This document shows, one piece after another, positions 6,848-15,246 of a stretch of DNA of 23,785 nucleotides. The DNA is from CAYFJO01 sp964343305 (GTDB taxonomy: Bacteria; Planctomycetota; Planctomycetia; Pirellulales; Pirellulaceae). A model generated the notes under the pieces. The model was not told the DNA's origin, did not search any database, and saw only the letters and a program-made list of their open reading frames with translations. The number at the start of each line of letters is the position of its first letter. Position 1 is the stretch's first letter. Where the stretch lies: the NCBI GenBank assembly GCA_964343305.1, contig CAYFJO010000142.1, positions 1 through 23,785 of the forward strand, given 5' to 3'. Made by a program: the position numbers and the translations under genes.

Positions 6848-9574
6848 TCATCTCACCTCTATCAACGCGATGTCGTCAACAAGCGTAACGCTTCCTTCAG
6901 GCGGTTGGGGAAACAGTGTAATGATCCTGACATCTGATTGGACATTCAATGGTGCGTTGGTCTTCGAAAGCTGCTTGGGCTTGCCTTCAGTTTTGATCGC
7001 GATGGAATAGGTCTTCGTCCGGCGGCTGGCGGTGATGGTGATCTTCGTCCATTTGCGGGGCTCAACAGTCAAACCGCCGGGAATCCATTTCTCTCGGATC
7101 TCGTCATGCATGCGCAGACCGCCGTCTTCAGTGACGTGCAGCGCTAGTTCTTGCTTGCCCCCTCCGTTTGGTCCACGGACTTGTACGACAATCGTCGATC
7201 GTTCGTCTTTGCGGAATACTTTGAGTGAGACTTGGTAGTCGGCCTGATCGTCGATTTCAGGAATAGCGTGCCCCGTGAACGAATGTCCGCCGCGGCGAAT
7301 CAGGAGAGACTGGCCGCCGTTCAATGCATCCTCTCGTGTGATGTATGGACCTTCATCCAAAAGCGCGCCCCAGCGGCCGGCGACCTGATTCACATCTCCA
7401 ACCATACCGCGTCCTTCGGGCGACCAGTGATGGCTGTCGAAGTCCTGCTTTAAGCGAGGCGCAATAGGTTTCTTGAGGAAGATTGGACGTTGCCGCAGGG
7501 CTTCTTCGTTTTCTTTTTCCGTGATCTCGGAGAAGGAATTCGGCCGTTGGCGAATGTAGAGACTCTTCCATGCATGGACGGCAAGTTTGCGATCTGCTGC
7601 CTGGTCGATGAAGGACTGAAGGACGGATTCGCCTTCTGCTCCAAAAGCCAGCAGCGCGTTGCCCGTGGGACGAAATCCCCAATCGGCATCCTCGGCTTCG
7701 TACCCGTCGCCGAACTTTGCGTAGTGACTTCTGAGGGCAACCAGGATGGATTCACGGAGCGGTTGAACCGCGCTGAGGTTCCGCTCAATGGCGGAACCCA
7801 ATGCATGGCAGGCTTCGTTCGCCATTACGGGATCGTTGTGTTCAATCGTGGCAAGCAACAACTTCATAGCGTCGTGATGGTTCAGTCCGCTGAGTCCGCG
7901 AACGGCCGCGACGCGGGTGAACCGATCTGCATCGCTGAGCGCCTTGGTCCAGGTCGGAATCAGCGATTTGTCCGGCATGAAAATCAGGGCGCGCATGGCC
8001 ATTTGGCGGACATCGACGCTCTTGCTTTCGCCATAGGCCTTGACGAGTTCGGCGCGCGGAAGCGGACGGATGCGCGGCAAGGTCACGCGCATGATCTCGG
8101 CGAGCATGTGGTTTCCGTGGAGTTCGATGGCGCGGAGAATCGCCTTTACCGAATTGGGGCCGTGCGCATCGCGCAGTGCGACTCCAGCCATGCACCGGAT
8201 GCTGTTTTCAGGATCAAGCAACGCGGCTTCGATCGCTGCAATGGAATCATCGCCACCAATTTCTCCCAATGACTGAATCGCCAGTCGGCGCGCGATCAGG
8301 TGCGGATGTTTTAGCAACGGAGCAACTTCCGCGAAGGTCGACTTCGATCTATCAGCCACAATCTGCGAAAGCGCCTTCATGACGAGCAGTGGATCATCGC
8401 TCTTGAGACTCTCCATCGGCTGCTCAGGCAAATTGCTGCGCTCGAGATACATCGCGTCATCACTGAACGCGATGACCGTGGGGACTCCTTCCTTCTGAAA
8501 CGGTTTCCAATCCGACGTGTATGGACCGGACGTGAGGATGCCGACGTTGACCGGCGTGTCGCGGGTAAGCCATCTCATGTTGCGCACGGCCCTCACCTGG
8601 ATGCCGCGATTGGAGTATCCATAAACGAGAAAGTCGTTCACGAGCCGGTCGCGCACCCAGGTTTCCAAATCGAAGTGCATGCTGCCCGACGTTCGGATAA
8701 CTTCCGGAACGTTCCACGGCTGGGGTTGGTGCGGATTCCAGGGTTGAAGGAAGAACCCGATGTTCCGTTGTTTCTCTGGCAACGCGGCTTTTAGTTCGCG
8801 CAGGAATTGCGTCACGTATTCCCCTCGCAAGGCCCGCCAGTCTTCGCGCGAAGCAAAGCGCGTCCATGCCTGGTAACGGATGTCGATTCCATGACGCCGT
8901 TTGAATTCCTTCACGATCGGTTCGTTGAAGCCGAACTCATCCTGGAAACGCATGGAATGGTTTTCCGAGTAGGTGAGAAATGTCATTCCGTCATAGCCGT
9001 CGCGCTTCATGTAATTGACGTGCAGATCCACGAGTGCTTTCCGTGCTTCGGGATAAGCCAGTTCGATCGGACCGCCTTGTTTCAGCAAACCGCTTCTGTC
9101 GACCGGCACCCACTCCGGGTTGTCGATGCGCATTCCGCTCTCACCACCGAAGGGGTAATACTTGAAGGGTGGTACTTCTGCCTGCGCTCCCCAGTCGAAG
9201 AGATTGCCGACGCCCCAGATCTCCATTCCGCGTTTGTGCGCGGCTTCAATCGCCAATCGATCCGGATCGACTTCGCGATAGAGATGACGAAGCCACTTCC
9301 AGAATTTCCAATAGCGGACGTTGTCCCGTCGTTCGCGATGTTGGTCCACCCACACAGCCGCTTCCAAGCCGCGCCAGTAGAGGCGTTTCACTCCCAAGCG
9401 ATGGAGCAGGTCGATACTGGCATCAATGCTCGCGGGCGAATCGATCGGCAGCGATTGACCGAGCCATTGATTGTCTCCGGTGCTGATGTAGCAGTGGAGA
9501 ATCGGATCGTCGTCCGCGGAACAAACGGAAGTGAAGCAAAAGGCGAAAAGCAAAACGATGATGAAGTTTTTCAT
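6848..9574 (-). CDS. Secreted glycoside-hydrolase-like TIM barrel with HEAT repeats and C-terminal beta-sandwich
   Basis: A 908-residue protein with a clear signal peptide (residues 1-20, ending VCSA). About 25-375 look like a (beta/alpha)8 barrel of the uncharacterised GHL type: RGMEIWGVGNLFDW, then GYDGMTFLTYSENH (193-206) with acidic residues at the end of a strand, and NIGFFLQPWNPH (271-282). About 395-640 are HEAT-like helical repeats (for example ARRLAIQSLGEIGGDDS and VRQMAMRALIF). About 705-908 are a concanavalin/LamG-like sandwich with alternating strands. An enzyme acting on polysaccharide is likely, but neither substrate nor catalytic pair can be named. No clear Shine-Dalgarno precedes the ATG at 9574, yet the signal peptide begins exactly there. 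The oxidoreductase gene ends 93 bp upstream, and the fusion hydrolase begins 233 bp downstream. Confidence 0.82.
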   Translation of the reverse strand: MKNFIIVLLFAFCFTSVCSADDDPILHCYISTGDNQWLGQSLPIDSPASIDASIDLLHRLGVKRLYWRGLEAAVWVDQHRERRDNVRYWKFWKWLRHLYREVDPDRLAIEAAHKRGMEIWGVGNLFDWGAQAEVPPFKYYPFGGESGMRIDNPEWVPVDRSGLLKQGGPIELAYPEARKALVDLHVNYMKRDGYDGMTFLTYSENHSMRFQDEFGFNEPIVKEFKRRHGIDIRYQAWTRFASREDWRALRGEYVTQFLRELKAALPEKQRNIGFFLQPWNPHQPQPWNVPEVIRTSGSMHFDLETWVRDRLVNDFLVYGYSNRGIQVRAVRNMRWLTRDTPVNVGILTSGPYTSDWKPFQKEGVPTVIAFSDDAMYLERSNLPEQPMESLKSDDPLLVMKALSQIVADRSKSTFAEVAPLLKHPHLIARRLAIQSLGEIGGDDSIAAIEAALLDPENSIRCMAGVALRDAHGPNSVKAILRAIELHGNHMLAEIMRVTLPRIRPLPRAELVKAYGESKSVDVRQMAMRALIFMPDKSLIPTWTKALSDADRFTRVAAVRGLSGLNHHDAMKLLLATIEHNDPVMANEACHALGSAIERNLSAVQPLRESILVALRSHYAKFGDGYEAEDADWGFRPTGNALLAFGAEGESVLQSFIDQAADRKLAVHAWKSLYIRQRPNSFSEITEKENEEALRQRPIFLKKPIAPRLKQDFDSHHWSPEGRGMVGDVNQVAGRWGALLDEGPYITREDALNGGQSLLIRRGGHSFTGHAIPEIDDQADYQVSLKVFRKDERSTIVVQVRGPNGGGKQELALHVTEDGGLRMHDEIREKWIPGGLTVEPRKWTKITITASRRTKTYSIAIKTEGKPKQLSKTNAPLNVQSDVRIITLFPQPPEGSVTLVDDIALIEVR

Positions 9575-9667
9575 GGATCAAGTGATTGAACGTTGAACGA
9601 CGTCCTTGCTTTCGCAATAGCAGGTGAATTGTAGCTCGATATCGTCAGGACAGCAGAACACCTCTCC

Positions 9668-10951
9668 CTAGATCAACTTGGTCGTTCCCGGTATGGCCAC
9701 CGGAGGAACGGACAGGTCACCGAATTCGTATTTGGCCGGACGCAGATCTTCCTTCGAGTTCCATGCCTGGTCCCAAGTGACGCTCTTGCCGGTGTAACCC
9801 GCCATGCGCCCCATGATCGCCATCAGCGTGCTCTTCACCATGTACTCGCCATTGTTGATCGGCTCCCCGCGCCGAATGCTCCGGAAGAGAGCGTCATGTT
9901 CCAGTTGATAGGGGATGTCCTTGGCTCCGTTGCGGGCTGCACTGTATCGCCAGATCTGATCACCGGTCATGGTCTTGCGCCGAAGATCCGCCGTGCCGCT
10001 GGCGCCAAAGACCAGATGGGAGGTGTCCTGGCCGGTACCATTCTGTTGGCGACAGAAACTAAAGCAGCGCTCACCGCCAGCGTACTCATAGCAGACGGCA
10101 AAGTGATCGAAGATGTGGCCGTATTGGGCGTCCGTCCGGCTTTGTCGACCAGCCAGTGAAAAACACTTCGTCGGATACTCATCGCGCATCACCCAAGCCA
10201 TGAGATCGAGACCGTGCACGTGTTGCTCCACGATATGATCGCCCGAGAGCCAAGTGTAGTAGTACCAGTTGCGCAACTGGTACTCCATGTCCGACCAGTC
10301 CGCCTTTCGGGCAACGTTCCACAGGCCGCCGATGTTGTAGTTTGCCTGCATGGTGACGATGCGTCCGATCGCACCGTCTTGGATGCGTTTCATCGTCTCG
10401 TTCATCGCGAGGCTGTAGCGCAACATCAGTCCCGAAACGATGGAGAGTCCCTTCTGCTTTGCCACTTCGCAGGTCTTCAGCACCGAGCGGGCGCCGACTG
10501 CATCTACGGAAATCGGTTTCTCGACGAAGGCATGTTTTCCGGCCGCCACCACCGCCTGCAAATGCTCGGGCCGGAAATGTGGGGGCGTCGCCAAGATCAC
10601 CACATCCACTTCGCTGGCCAAAAGTTTCCGATAGGCGTCAAACCCGATGAAGCGGTGATTGTCATCCACGGAAAAACGATTGCCAGCCAATTTTCGTAGC
10701 CGTTCGGCCGATTTCTCCAATCTGTCCGGGAACACATCCGCCATGGCCACCAACTTCACATTTGCGTCGGCCTTCAGCGCGTTGCTAACGGCCCCGGAAC
10801 CTCGCCCGCCACAACCGATCAGTCCCAGCCGGAGGGTGTCTGTACCAGCGGCGTGCACAGTCGGCAAATTCATGACGCCGGTGGCAATGGCCGCCGCACC
10901 CGTGTCCCGTAGAAAACGGCGGCGCGTGGAGGATGTGTCATCGTGATTCAT
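9668..10951 (-). CDS. Gfo/Idh/MocA-family oxidoreductase with Tat signal
   Basis: Predicted 427-residue NAD(P)-dependent sugar or cyclitol oxidoreductase that is exported already folded. The Tat motif STRRRFLR (8-15) is followed by a hydrophobic AAAIATGVM region. The Rossmann nucleotide-binding loop GLIGCGGRG is at 43-51 and the family EKP motif at 144-146. The C-terminal half (Gfo/Idh/MocA substrate domain, about 160-400) contains GDHIVEQHVHGLDLMAW, which carries the usual active-site histidines. The frame is open to 11149, but that extension runs through the repeat at 11004-11061, and the ATG at 10951 has AAAAGGAA about seven bases upstream. Such exported oxidoreductases are frequent in planctomycete glycan loci. 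The natural substrate cannot be read from sequence. It is the first gene of the leftward group. Confidence 0.93.
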   Translation of the reverse strand: MNHDDTSSTRRRFLRDTGAAAIATGVMNLPTVHAAGTDTLRLGLIGCGGRGSGAVSNALKADANVKLVAMADVFPDRLEKSAERLRKLAGNRFSVDDNHRFIGFDAYRKLLASEVDVVILATPPHFRPEHLQAVVAAGKHAFVEKPISVDAVGARSVLKTCEVAKQKGLSIVSGLMLRYSLAMNETMKRIQDGAIGRIVTMQANYNIGGLWNVARKADWSDMEYQLRNWYYYTWLSGDHIVEQHVHGLDLMAWVMRDEYPTKCFSLAGRQSRTDAQYGHIFDHFAVCYEYAGGERCFSFCRQQNGTGQDTSHLVFGASGTADLRRKTMTGDQIWRYSAARNGAKDIPYQLEHDALFRSIRRGEPINNGEYMVKSTLMAIMGRMAGYTGKSVTWDQAWNSKEDLRPAKYEFGDLSVPPVAIPGTTKLI

Positions 10952-10957
10952 AGGTCG

Positions 10958-10965
10958 TTCCTTTT
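10958..10965 (-). promoter_or_regulatory. Ribosome-binding site fixing the oxidoreductase start
   Basis: On the minus strand AAAAGGAA ends about seven bases before the ATG at 10951. This supports that start over the in-frame codon at 11149, whose 66 extra codons would translate the intergenic repeat. Confidence 0.6.
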
Positions 10966-11003
10966 CTGATCTGATCTTGTCGTGGTCACTCAACGTCAAA
11001 CGA

Positions 11004-11061
11004 TAACCCGATGCGTAAGCGAGGGATGCGACCGGATATCCCTCGCTTACGCGTCGGGTTA
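11004..11061. repeat. Planctomycete-type REP-like inverted repeat (NPTRKRG element)
   Basis: Arms 11004-11027 and 11038-11061 are complementary except for one position and are separated by 10 bases. The sequence AACCCGATGCGTAAGCGAGG mirrors CCTCGCTTACGCGTCGGGTT. Chance translation gives TRRVSEG on one strand and NPTRKRG on the other, peptides I associate with planctomycete intergenic repeats (established from memory, not searched). It lies between two divergent genes, 53 bp upstream of the oxidoreductase start and 178 bp upstream of the ceramidase-like start. Confidence 0.8.
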
Positions 11062-11149
11062 CGATTTGGTTGAGGTCGGCGGCAGACTCTTCGGCGCTTG
11101 TTGAAGATCGACTTCGACGGCCAGGCACCGTTTTGATATTCTGACACAA

Positions 11150-11207
11150 TTCGTGTACTCTCTCCAGAGAGTCGATGTGAGGAACAACTCACTGGTGTTC
11201 GTGTACT
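11150..11207 (+). promoter_or_regulatory. Operator-like repeats upstream of the ceramidase-like gene
   Basis: The 10-mer TTCGTGTACT occurs at 11150-11159 and again at 11198-11207, 48 bases apart. Overlapping the first copy is the palindrome ACTCTCT-CC-AGAGAGT (11157-11172). All three lie between the REP-like element and the start at 11239. They could be regulator-binding sites. No convincing -35/-10 pair was found. Confidence 0.35.
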
Positions 11208-11238
11208 ATCGAATCAGATCATCAATCAGGTTGAAGTC

Positions 11239-12621
11239 ATGCGAAGTCTTATACTGGCAGTGTTCGCCCTGCTGTCAACATTCATTGGATCAATTGCTGT
11301 TGCAGATGAGCCACTGCGAATCACCTCTTTTCGAGTGGACGCAACGCCTCCGCTGGGATCACCGCTGTGCAATGGCAATGTCAAACCGGCGATGGAAATC
11401 GTGTCGCCATTGACCGCCCGCGGTGTTGTGCTGCTCGGCGCGGGTGATCCCATCGTTCTGTGTGCATTCGACTGGGTGGGGATCGGGAACGGCAGTTACG
11501 ACCAGTTCCGTCAGGCGATCGCCGAAGCCGTCGGCACGACGCCGGAGCGAGTCGCGCTGCACGCGCTGCATCAACATGACGCTCCAGGAAGCGACTTCGC
11601 CACCGAAAAGCTACTCGCAATGCATGGCCTGAGCCGTCAGTTTTCCAACGCGGACTTTGACGCCGAAGTCATGGAGCGGGTGTCCGCCGCCGCGAAGCAA
11701 TCCCTGGCCAAGGCTCAGCTTGTGACGCACGTCGCTCTGGGGTCGGGCAAGGTAGAGAGAGTCGCATCCAATCGGCGAATCCTTGGACCGGACGGACGAG
11801 TCGCCATCCAGCGTCAAAGCAGCGGCGGTCGAAATCCGGCTGCCCGCGACGCGCCGGAAGGAACGATCGATCCGCTGGTTCGGCTGGTTTCGTTTTGGAA
11901 CGATGACAAACCGATTGCCGTCTTGACCTACTACGCCACGCATCCGCAAAGCTATTACGGTCGCGGCGGCGTCAACTGGGACTTTGTAGGGATGGCTCGG
12001 GAGATGCGAGAGAAGTCTCTGTCGGGTCTGCCGCATATTCACTTTGACGGTGCGGGTGGAAACGTTGCCGCAGGAAAATACAACGACGGGTCGAAAGAGA
12101 AACGTCCACTGCTTTCCCGGCGGCTGGCCGACGGGATGGAACTGGCCTGGCAATCGCAGAAAAAATGGCCGATCGACGCGAAAGACGTCCGGTGGTTGGT
12201 CAAACCTGTGTCACTGCCCGTGCGAGACACGCTGGCCGAAGAGGCACTGCTGGCGAAACTTCAAGACGACAAGCAGCCGACAAGAGAGCGACTTCGCGCC
12301 GCACGCGACCTCACGTTTGTGCGGCGTATGAAGAGCGGCCATCGCATTCCGCTGAGCTGTCTGAAGCTTGGAAATGCCCGCGTGCTCCACATGCCGGGCG
12401 AACTGTTTGTCGAGTACCAGCTCGCCGCGCAGCGGATGAGTCCAGACGACTTCGTCGCGATGGCTGCCTACGGCGATTACGGTCCCGGCTACATCGGCAC
12501 AAAAATCGCCTACGGGCAGGGTGGCTATGAGACCGGTCGAGTTTCGCGAGTCGCACCTAAAGTCGAGAGCGTCCTGATGGACGCAATGGAACAACTCCTG
12601 GAAGTGCATCACGGGCAATAA
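11239..12621 (+). CDS. Neutral/alkaline ceramidase-like secreted protein lacking the usual nucleophile
   Basis: 460 residues with a signal peptide (about 1-22, ending AVADE). It resembles the N-terminal domain of neutral ceramidases: HALHQHDAPG (108-117) corresponds to the zinc-binding HTHSGPG motif, His235 lies in ATHPQSYYG, and HMPGELFVEY (384-393, Glu388) corresponds to the family PGEF motif. GDYGPGYIG (412-420) supplies a likely tyrosine ligand. The family nucleophile segment NxGDVSPN seems to be replaced by GAGGNVAAG (271-279), putting Ala277 where the catalytic serine should be. The zinc site therefore looks kept and the amidase nucleophile lost, and the real reaction is unknown. The ATG at 11239 is preceded by AGG about ten bases upstream. 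First gene of a rightward three-gene unit; the next gene begins after 80 bp. The C-terminal immunoglobulin-like domain of classical ceramidases is absent. Confidence 0.78.
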   Translation: MRSLILAVFALLSTFIGSIAVADEPLRITSFRVDATPPLGSPLCNGNVKPAMEIVSPLTARGVVLLGAGDPIVLCAFDWVGIGNGSYDQFRQAIAEAVGTTPERVALHALHQHDAPGSDFATEKLLAMHGLSRQFSNADFDAEVMERVSAAAKQSLAKAQLVTHVALGSGKVERVASNRRILGPDGRVAIQRQSSGGRNPAARDAPEGTIDPLVRLVSFWNDDKPIAVLTYYATHPQSYYGRGGVNWDFVGMAREMREKSLSGLPHIHFDGAGGNVAAGKYNDGSKEKRPLLSRRLADGMELAWQSQKKWPIDAKDVRWLVKPVSLPVRDTLAEEALLAKLQDDKQPTRERLRAARDLTFVRRMKSGHRIPLSCLKLGNARVLHMPGELFVEYQLAAQRMSPDDFVAMAAYGDYGPGYIGTKIAYGQGGYETGRVSRVAPKVESVLMDAMEQLLEVHHGQ

Positions 12622-12701
12622 GCCGGTCGAAATTGCGAAGAAACGGAACGGTGGATTCTGCTGGTGGAACTCGAAAAGCTTGAAAGGCCGTCGAAGGAAC
12701 A

Positions 12702-13781
12702 ATGGAACGGAAAACAATACTATTTCTAACCCTCTGGATGGGACTCGCGAGTACGGCGCTCAGCCAGAAGCAGCCACTACCGCAGATCGAAGTCGAGAAT
12801 GTCAGGCGCGTGTTTCACAACGGAGAACATAATGCCTTCACCGATCTCATTCGGTGGAAGGGCAAGTTCTGGTTGACGTTCCGATCTTGCCCGGACGGTC
12901 ACATGGTGTTTTCGACGTCGCGGATCATCGTGCTTAACAGCGACAACGCCCGCACCTGGCAAAAGGTCCACACGTTTTCCGTTCCGTTACGAGACACGCG
13001 TGACCCTCATTTTCTCGCGTTCAAAGAACAGCTTTTCGTTTACACAGGCACTTGGTATTCCGGCGAAGGTGAACTGCCGCGAAACAGGTACGACATCAAC
13101 AAACACCTCGGTTACGGCGTGAAAACAGCCGACGGGAACACCTGGTCGAAACCCTTTCAGCTTGAAGGCACCTACGGCCATTACATCTGGCGGGTCGCCA
13201 CGCATGACGGCAACGCGTACCTCTGCGCACGGCGCAAACGCGGCTACACCGAATTGGAACTCGGAGCCGGCGCGACGCCGATCATGGAAAGCGCCATGCT
13301 GGAAAGCGACGACGGAATCAACTGGCGATTCCACGCGCTGTTCCAAACGACGAAAGGCAACGAAACCGCGTTTCTGTTCCTTAAAAACGGCGATTTTCTG
13401 GCGATCAGCCGCACGCAGGGACGCGAACCGGCGCTGCTCGTGCAGGCGTCTTCGCCGTATCAGCAAGTGAAGCGGAAAGCTCTGACCGAATACATCGGCG
13501 GCCCGCTCCTCGCCCGCTGGGGAAACGAATTTATCGTGGGCGGGCGTCGCTTCACCAATGCCGGCCCGCGCACGATCCTCTACTGGTTGCATGATGACGC
13601 GCTCCACGAAATCGCCGACCTGCCCAGCGGTGGAGACACTTCCTATCCCGGCTTCGTCGAACTCGACGACGGCACGGGCCTCGTCTCATGGTATTCCAGT
13701 CACGAAAAAGACCCGAATGGCAAGACGATGACCGCGATCTACCTCGCGAATTTGAAGAGGAGGTGGGAAAAGCCTCAATGA
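12702..13781 (+). CDS. Sialidase-like (BNR/Asp-box) beta-propeller protein
   Basis: 359 residues with a signal peptide (about 1-21, ending STALS). The body is a six-bladed-propeller-like repeat protein of the sialidase superfamily. Three degenerate Asp boxes are visible: SDNARTW (80-86), TADGNTW (142-148) and SDDGINW (202-208). FRSCPDGH (60-67) and a late PSGGDTSYPGFV segment are typical of the non-characterised planctomycete branch. The arginine triad of true sialidases cannot be assigned with confidence, so hydrolysis of sialic acid is not assured; it may act on another sugar or only bind. GAAGGAACA just before the ATG at 12702 is a good ribosome-binding site. It follows the ceramidase-like gene by 80 bp and overlaps the esterase gene by 4 bp, so it is almost certainly co-transcribed with both. 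Confidence 0.75.
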   Translation: MERKTILFLTLWMGLASTALSQKQPLPQIEVENVRRVFHNGEHNAFTDLIRWKGKFWLTFRSCPDGHMVFSTSRIIVLNSDNARTWQKVHTFSVPLRDTRDPHFLAFKEQLFVYTGTWYSGEGELPRNRYDINKHLGYGVKTADGNTWSKPFQLEGTYGHYIWRVATHDGNAYLCARRKRGYTELELGAGATPIMESAMLESDDGINWRFHALFQTTKGNETAFLFLKNGDFLAISRTQGREPALLVQASSPYQQVKRKALTEYIGGPLLARWGNEFIVGGRRFTNAGPRTILYWLHDDALHEIADLPSGGDTSYPGFVELDDGTGLVSWYSSHEKDPNGKTMTAIYLANLKRRWEKPQ

Positions 13782-14650
13782 AAACGCTATTGATCATGCT
13801 GTTCGGAAGCGCGGCACTCACTGCCCAGGCCCAGGATCGCCCGCTTGAGCCAATTGCCGCAAAATTGGAGCCAACGCGAACCGTAATTTACAAGACAGTC
13901 GGAAACCGATCGCTGAAGTTACACATTTTCGAACCCGACGGCCATGACAAGGCGGATCGGCGACCTGTGTATCTAACCATCCACGGCGGCGGATGGACCG
14001 GAAGGACGCCGCGCTATTTCTACCCATTTGCCAAACACTTCGCCGACCTCGGCATGTTGTCGATCAGTCTCGAATACCGGCTGCGAAGTCTCAAGCTTGG
14101 CACGACAGTCTTCGACTGCGTCAAAGACGGGCGCTCGGCCATACGCTACCTGAGGAGCCATGCCAATGAGTTGGGCATTGACCCTAACAGAATTGCCGTC
14201 AGTGGCGGTTCTGCCGGCGGCCACATCGCTGCGGGCACCGCGCTGTTTGACACCGTGAACGAGAAATCGGACGATCTGACCGTTTCCTGCCTACCCAATC
14301 TGCTAATTCTCTACTATCCGGTAATCGACACCTCGAAAGACGGTTACGGGCAGACGAAAATCGGCGAGCGCTGGCGCGAACTGTCACCCGTTGAGCATGT
14401 GAAACCCAATCTTCCAGCCACTCTACTCCTTCATGGCACTGCAGACACGGCCACGCCCTTTGCGGATGCCAGACTATTTCACAAGCGCATGATTCAAGCA
14501 GGGAATACGTGCGAATTCATCGCGTTTGAAGGAGGGAGACACGGTTATTTCATCTTCGATCTTGATCTCTTCGCCGAAGCCATGATGCAAACGGAGACCT
14601 TTCTCAAACGGCACCATTTCCTGCCCATTTCATCTTCTTTAAAGCGTTGA
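13778..14650 (+). CDS. Secreted alpha/beta hydrolase, esterase/lipase (BD-FAE-like)
   Basis: 290 residues with a signal peptide (about 1-18, ending AQAQ). Fold and active site are clear: oxyanion motif HGGGW (69-73), nucleophile Ser145 in GGSAGG, Asp223 in HGTADTATP and His255 in GGRHGY. It belongs to the hormone-sensitive-lipase/carbohydrate-esterase-like group and probably removes acyl or feruloyl-type groups; the actual ester is unknown. The ATG at 13778 overlaps the stop of the sialidase-like gene (ATGA), and an AGGAGG lies about 13 bases upstream inside that gene, so translation is likely coupled. An in-frame upstream ATG at 13688 lies inside the neighbouring gene and would bury the signal peptide, so it was rejected. 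Last gene of the three-gene unit; no terminator was recognised after it. Confidence 0.88.
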   Translation: MKTLLIMLFGSAALTAQAQDRPLEPIAAKLEPTRTVIYKTVGNRSLKLHIFEPDGHDKADRRPVYLTIHGGGWTGRTPRYFYPFAKHFADLGMLSISLEYRLRSLKLGTTVFDCVKDGRSAIRYLRSHANELGIDPNRIAVSGGSAGGHIAAGTALFDTVNEKSDDLTVSCLPNLLILYYPVIDTSKDGYGQTKIGERWRELSPVEHVKPNLPATLLLHGTADTATPFADARLFHKRMIQAGNTCEFIAFEGGRHGYFIFDLDLFAEAMMQTETFLKRHHFLPISSSLKR

Positions 14651-15246
14651 TCAAAGTCTCAAACTTGCTTCGGTGTCCAGGACCGAAAGCACATTCAGGC
14701 AATCGACACTGAGTCGACGATCGCCATGACTGTCGCAAGATTGATGGCGCGAGTCGGCGGCAACCTCGTCGTCACGAACCTGCTTCGGGCGACAACACCG
14801 GCCGCACGAAGCGCATCCGCGTTAGCTGCGGAGGTGTCCCAGACCGACCGCAAATAATGCATGGAGATTTCGGAAGAATCGAGTTAATAACCTCGCTTGA
14901 TAATGCTTTCGGTTTTGGATATTCATTTTCGGTTTCGTAACAGTTGATGTTTGTGCCCAAAATGTGCCCAATACTTCCCGTACAAACGCAATGCAGTTAC
15001 AATACGAGTGCAATACGTTTTTCGTCTAACTCGTTCACTTGAAGAAGGTTGCAATACTTTCCCTGCATAACATCAACACAAGGCAAGTAGGCGAAGACCT
15101 GATTCAAAATCCAGTGTGACGCTCACTGTTAGGTAATCCGTCATCGTCTCGGAACGTCATTTCAGGCCAGCGTTAGGTAGAATAGATAGGCACCGCGAAA
15201 AGAAAATCGTCGTACGGTAAATGCTTCAAAGAGAAGGAACCACGGA
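14651..15246. other. 596-bp intergenic region without a recognised gene
   Basis: No frame shows family motifs. The notable items are a tandem pair TGTGCCCAA (14951-14970) and three similar ACAATAC/GCAATAC motifs between 15000 and 15060. The region becomes clearly AT-rich after about 14870. The promoter of the downstream sulfatase is expected here, but no strong -35/-10 pair could be picked. It may include decayed mobile DNA, but nothing recognisable remains. Confidence 0.45.

Noticed and set aside
10214..10699. Plus-strand frame opposite the oxidoreductase
   Set aside because: Shadow of the Gfo/Idh/MocA gene, with no start signal or domain.
9668..11149. Longer 493-residue form of the oxidoreductase
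   Set aside because: The extra 66 residues translate the REP-like repeat, have no signal character, and the ATG at 10951 has a good ribosome-binding site and puts the Tat motif at the N-terminus.
14772..15013. Two short minus-strand frames with a possible integrase-end flavour (LGTFWAQ)
   Set aside because: Too short, no catalytic residues of a tyrosine recombinase, and the resemblance is only an impression.
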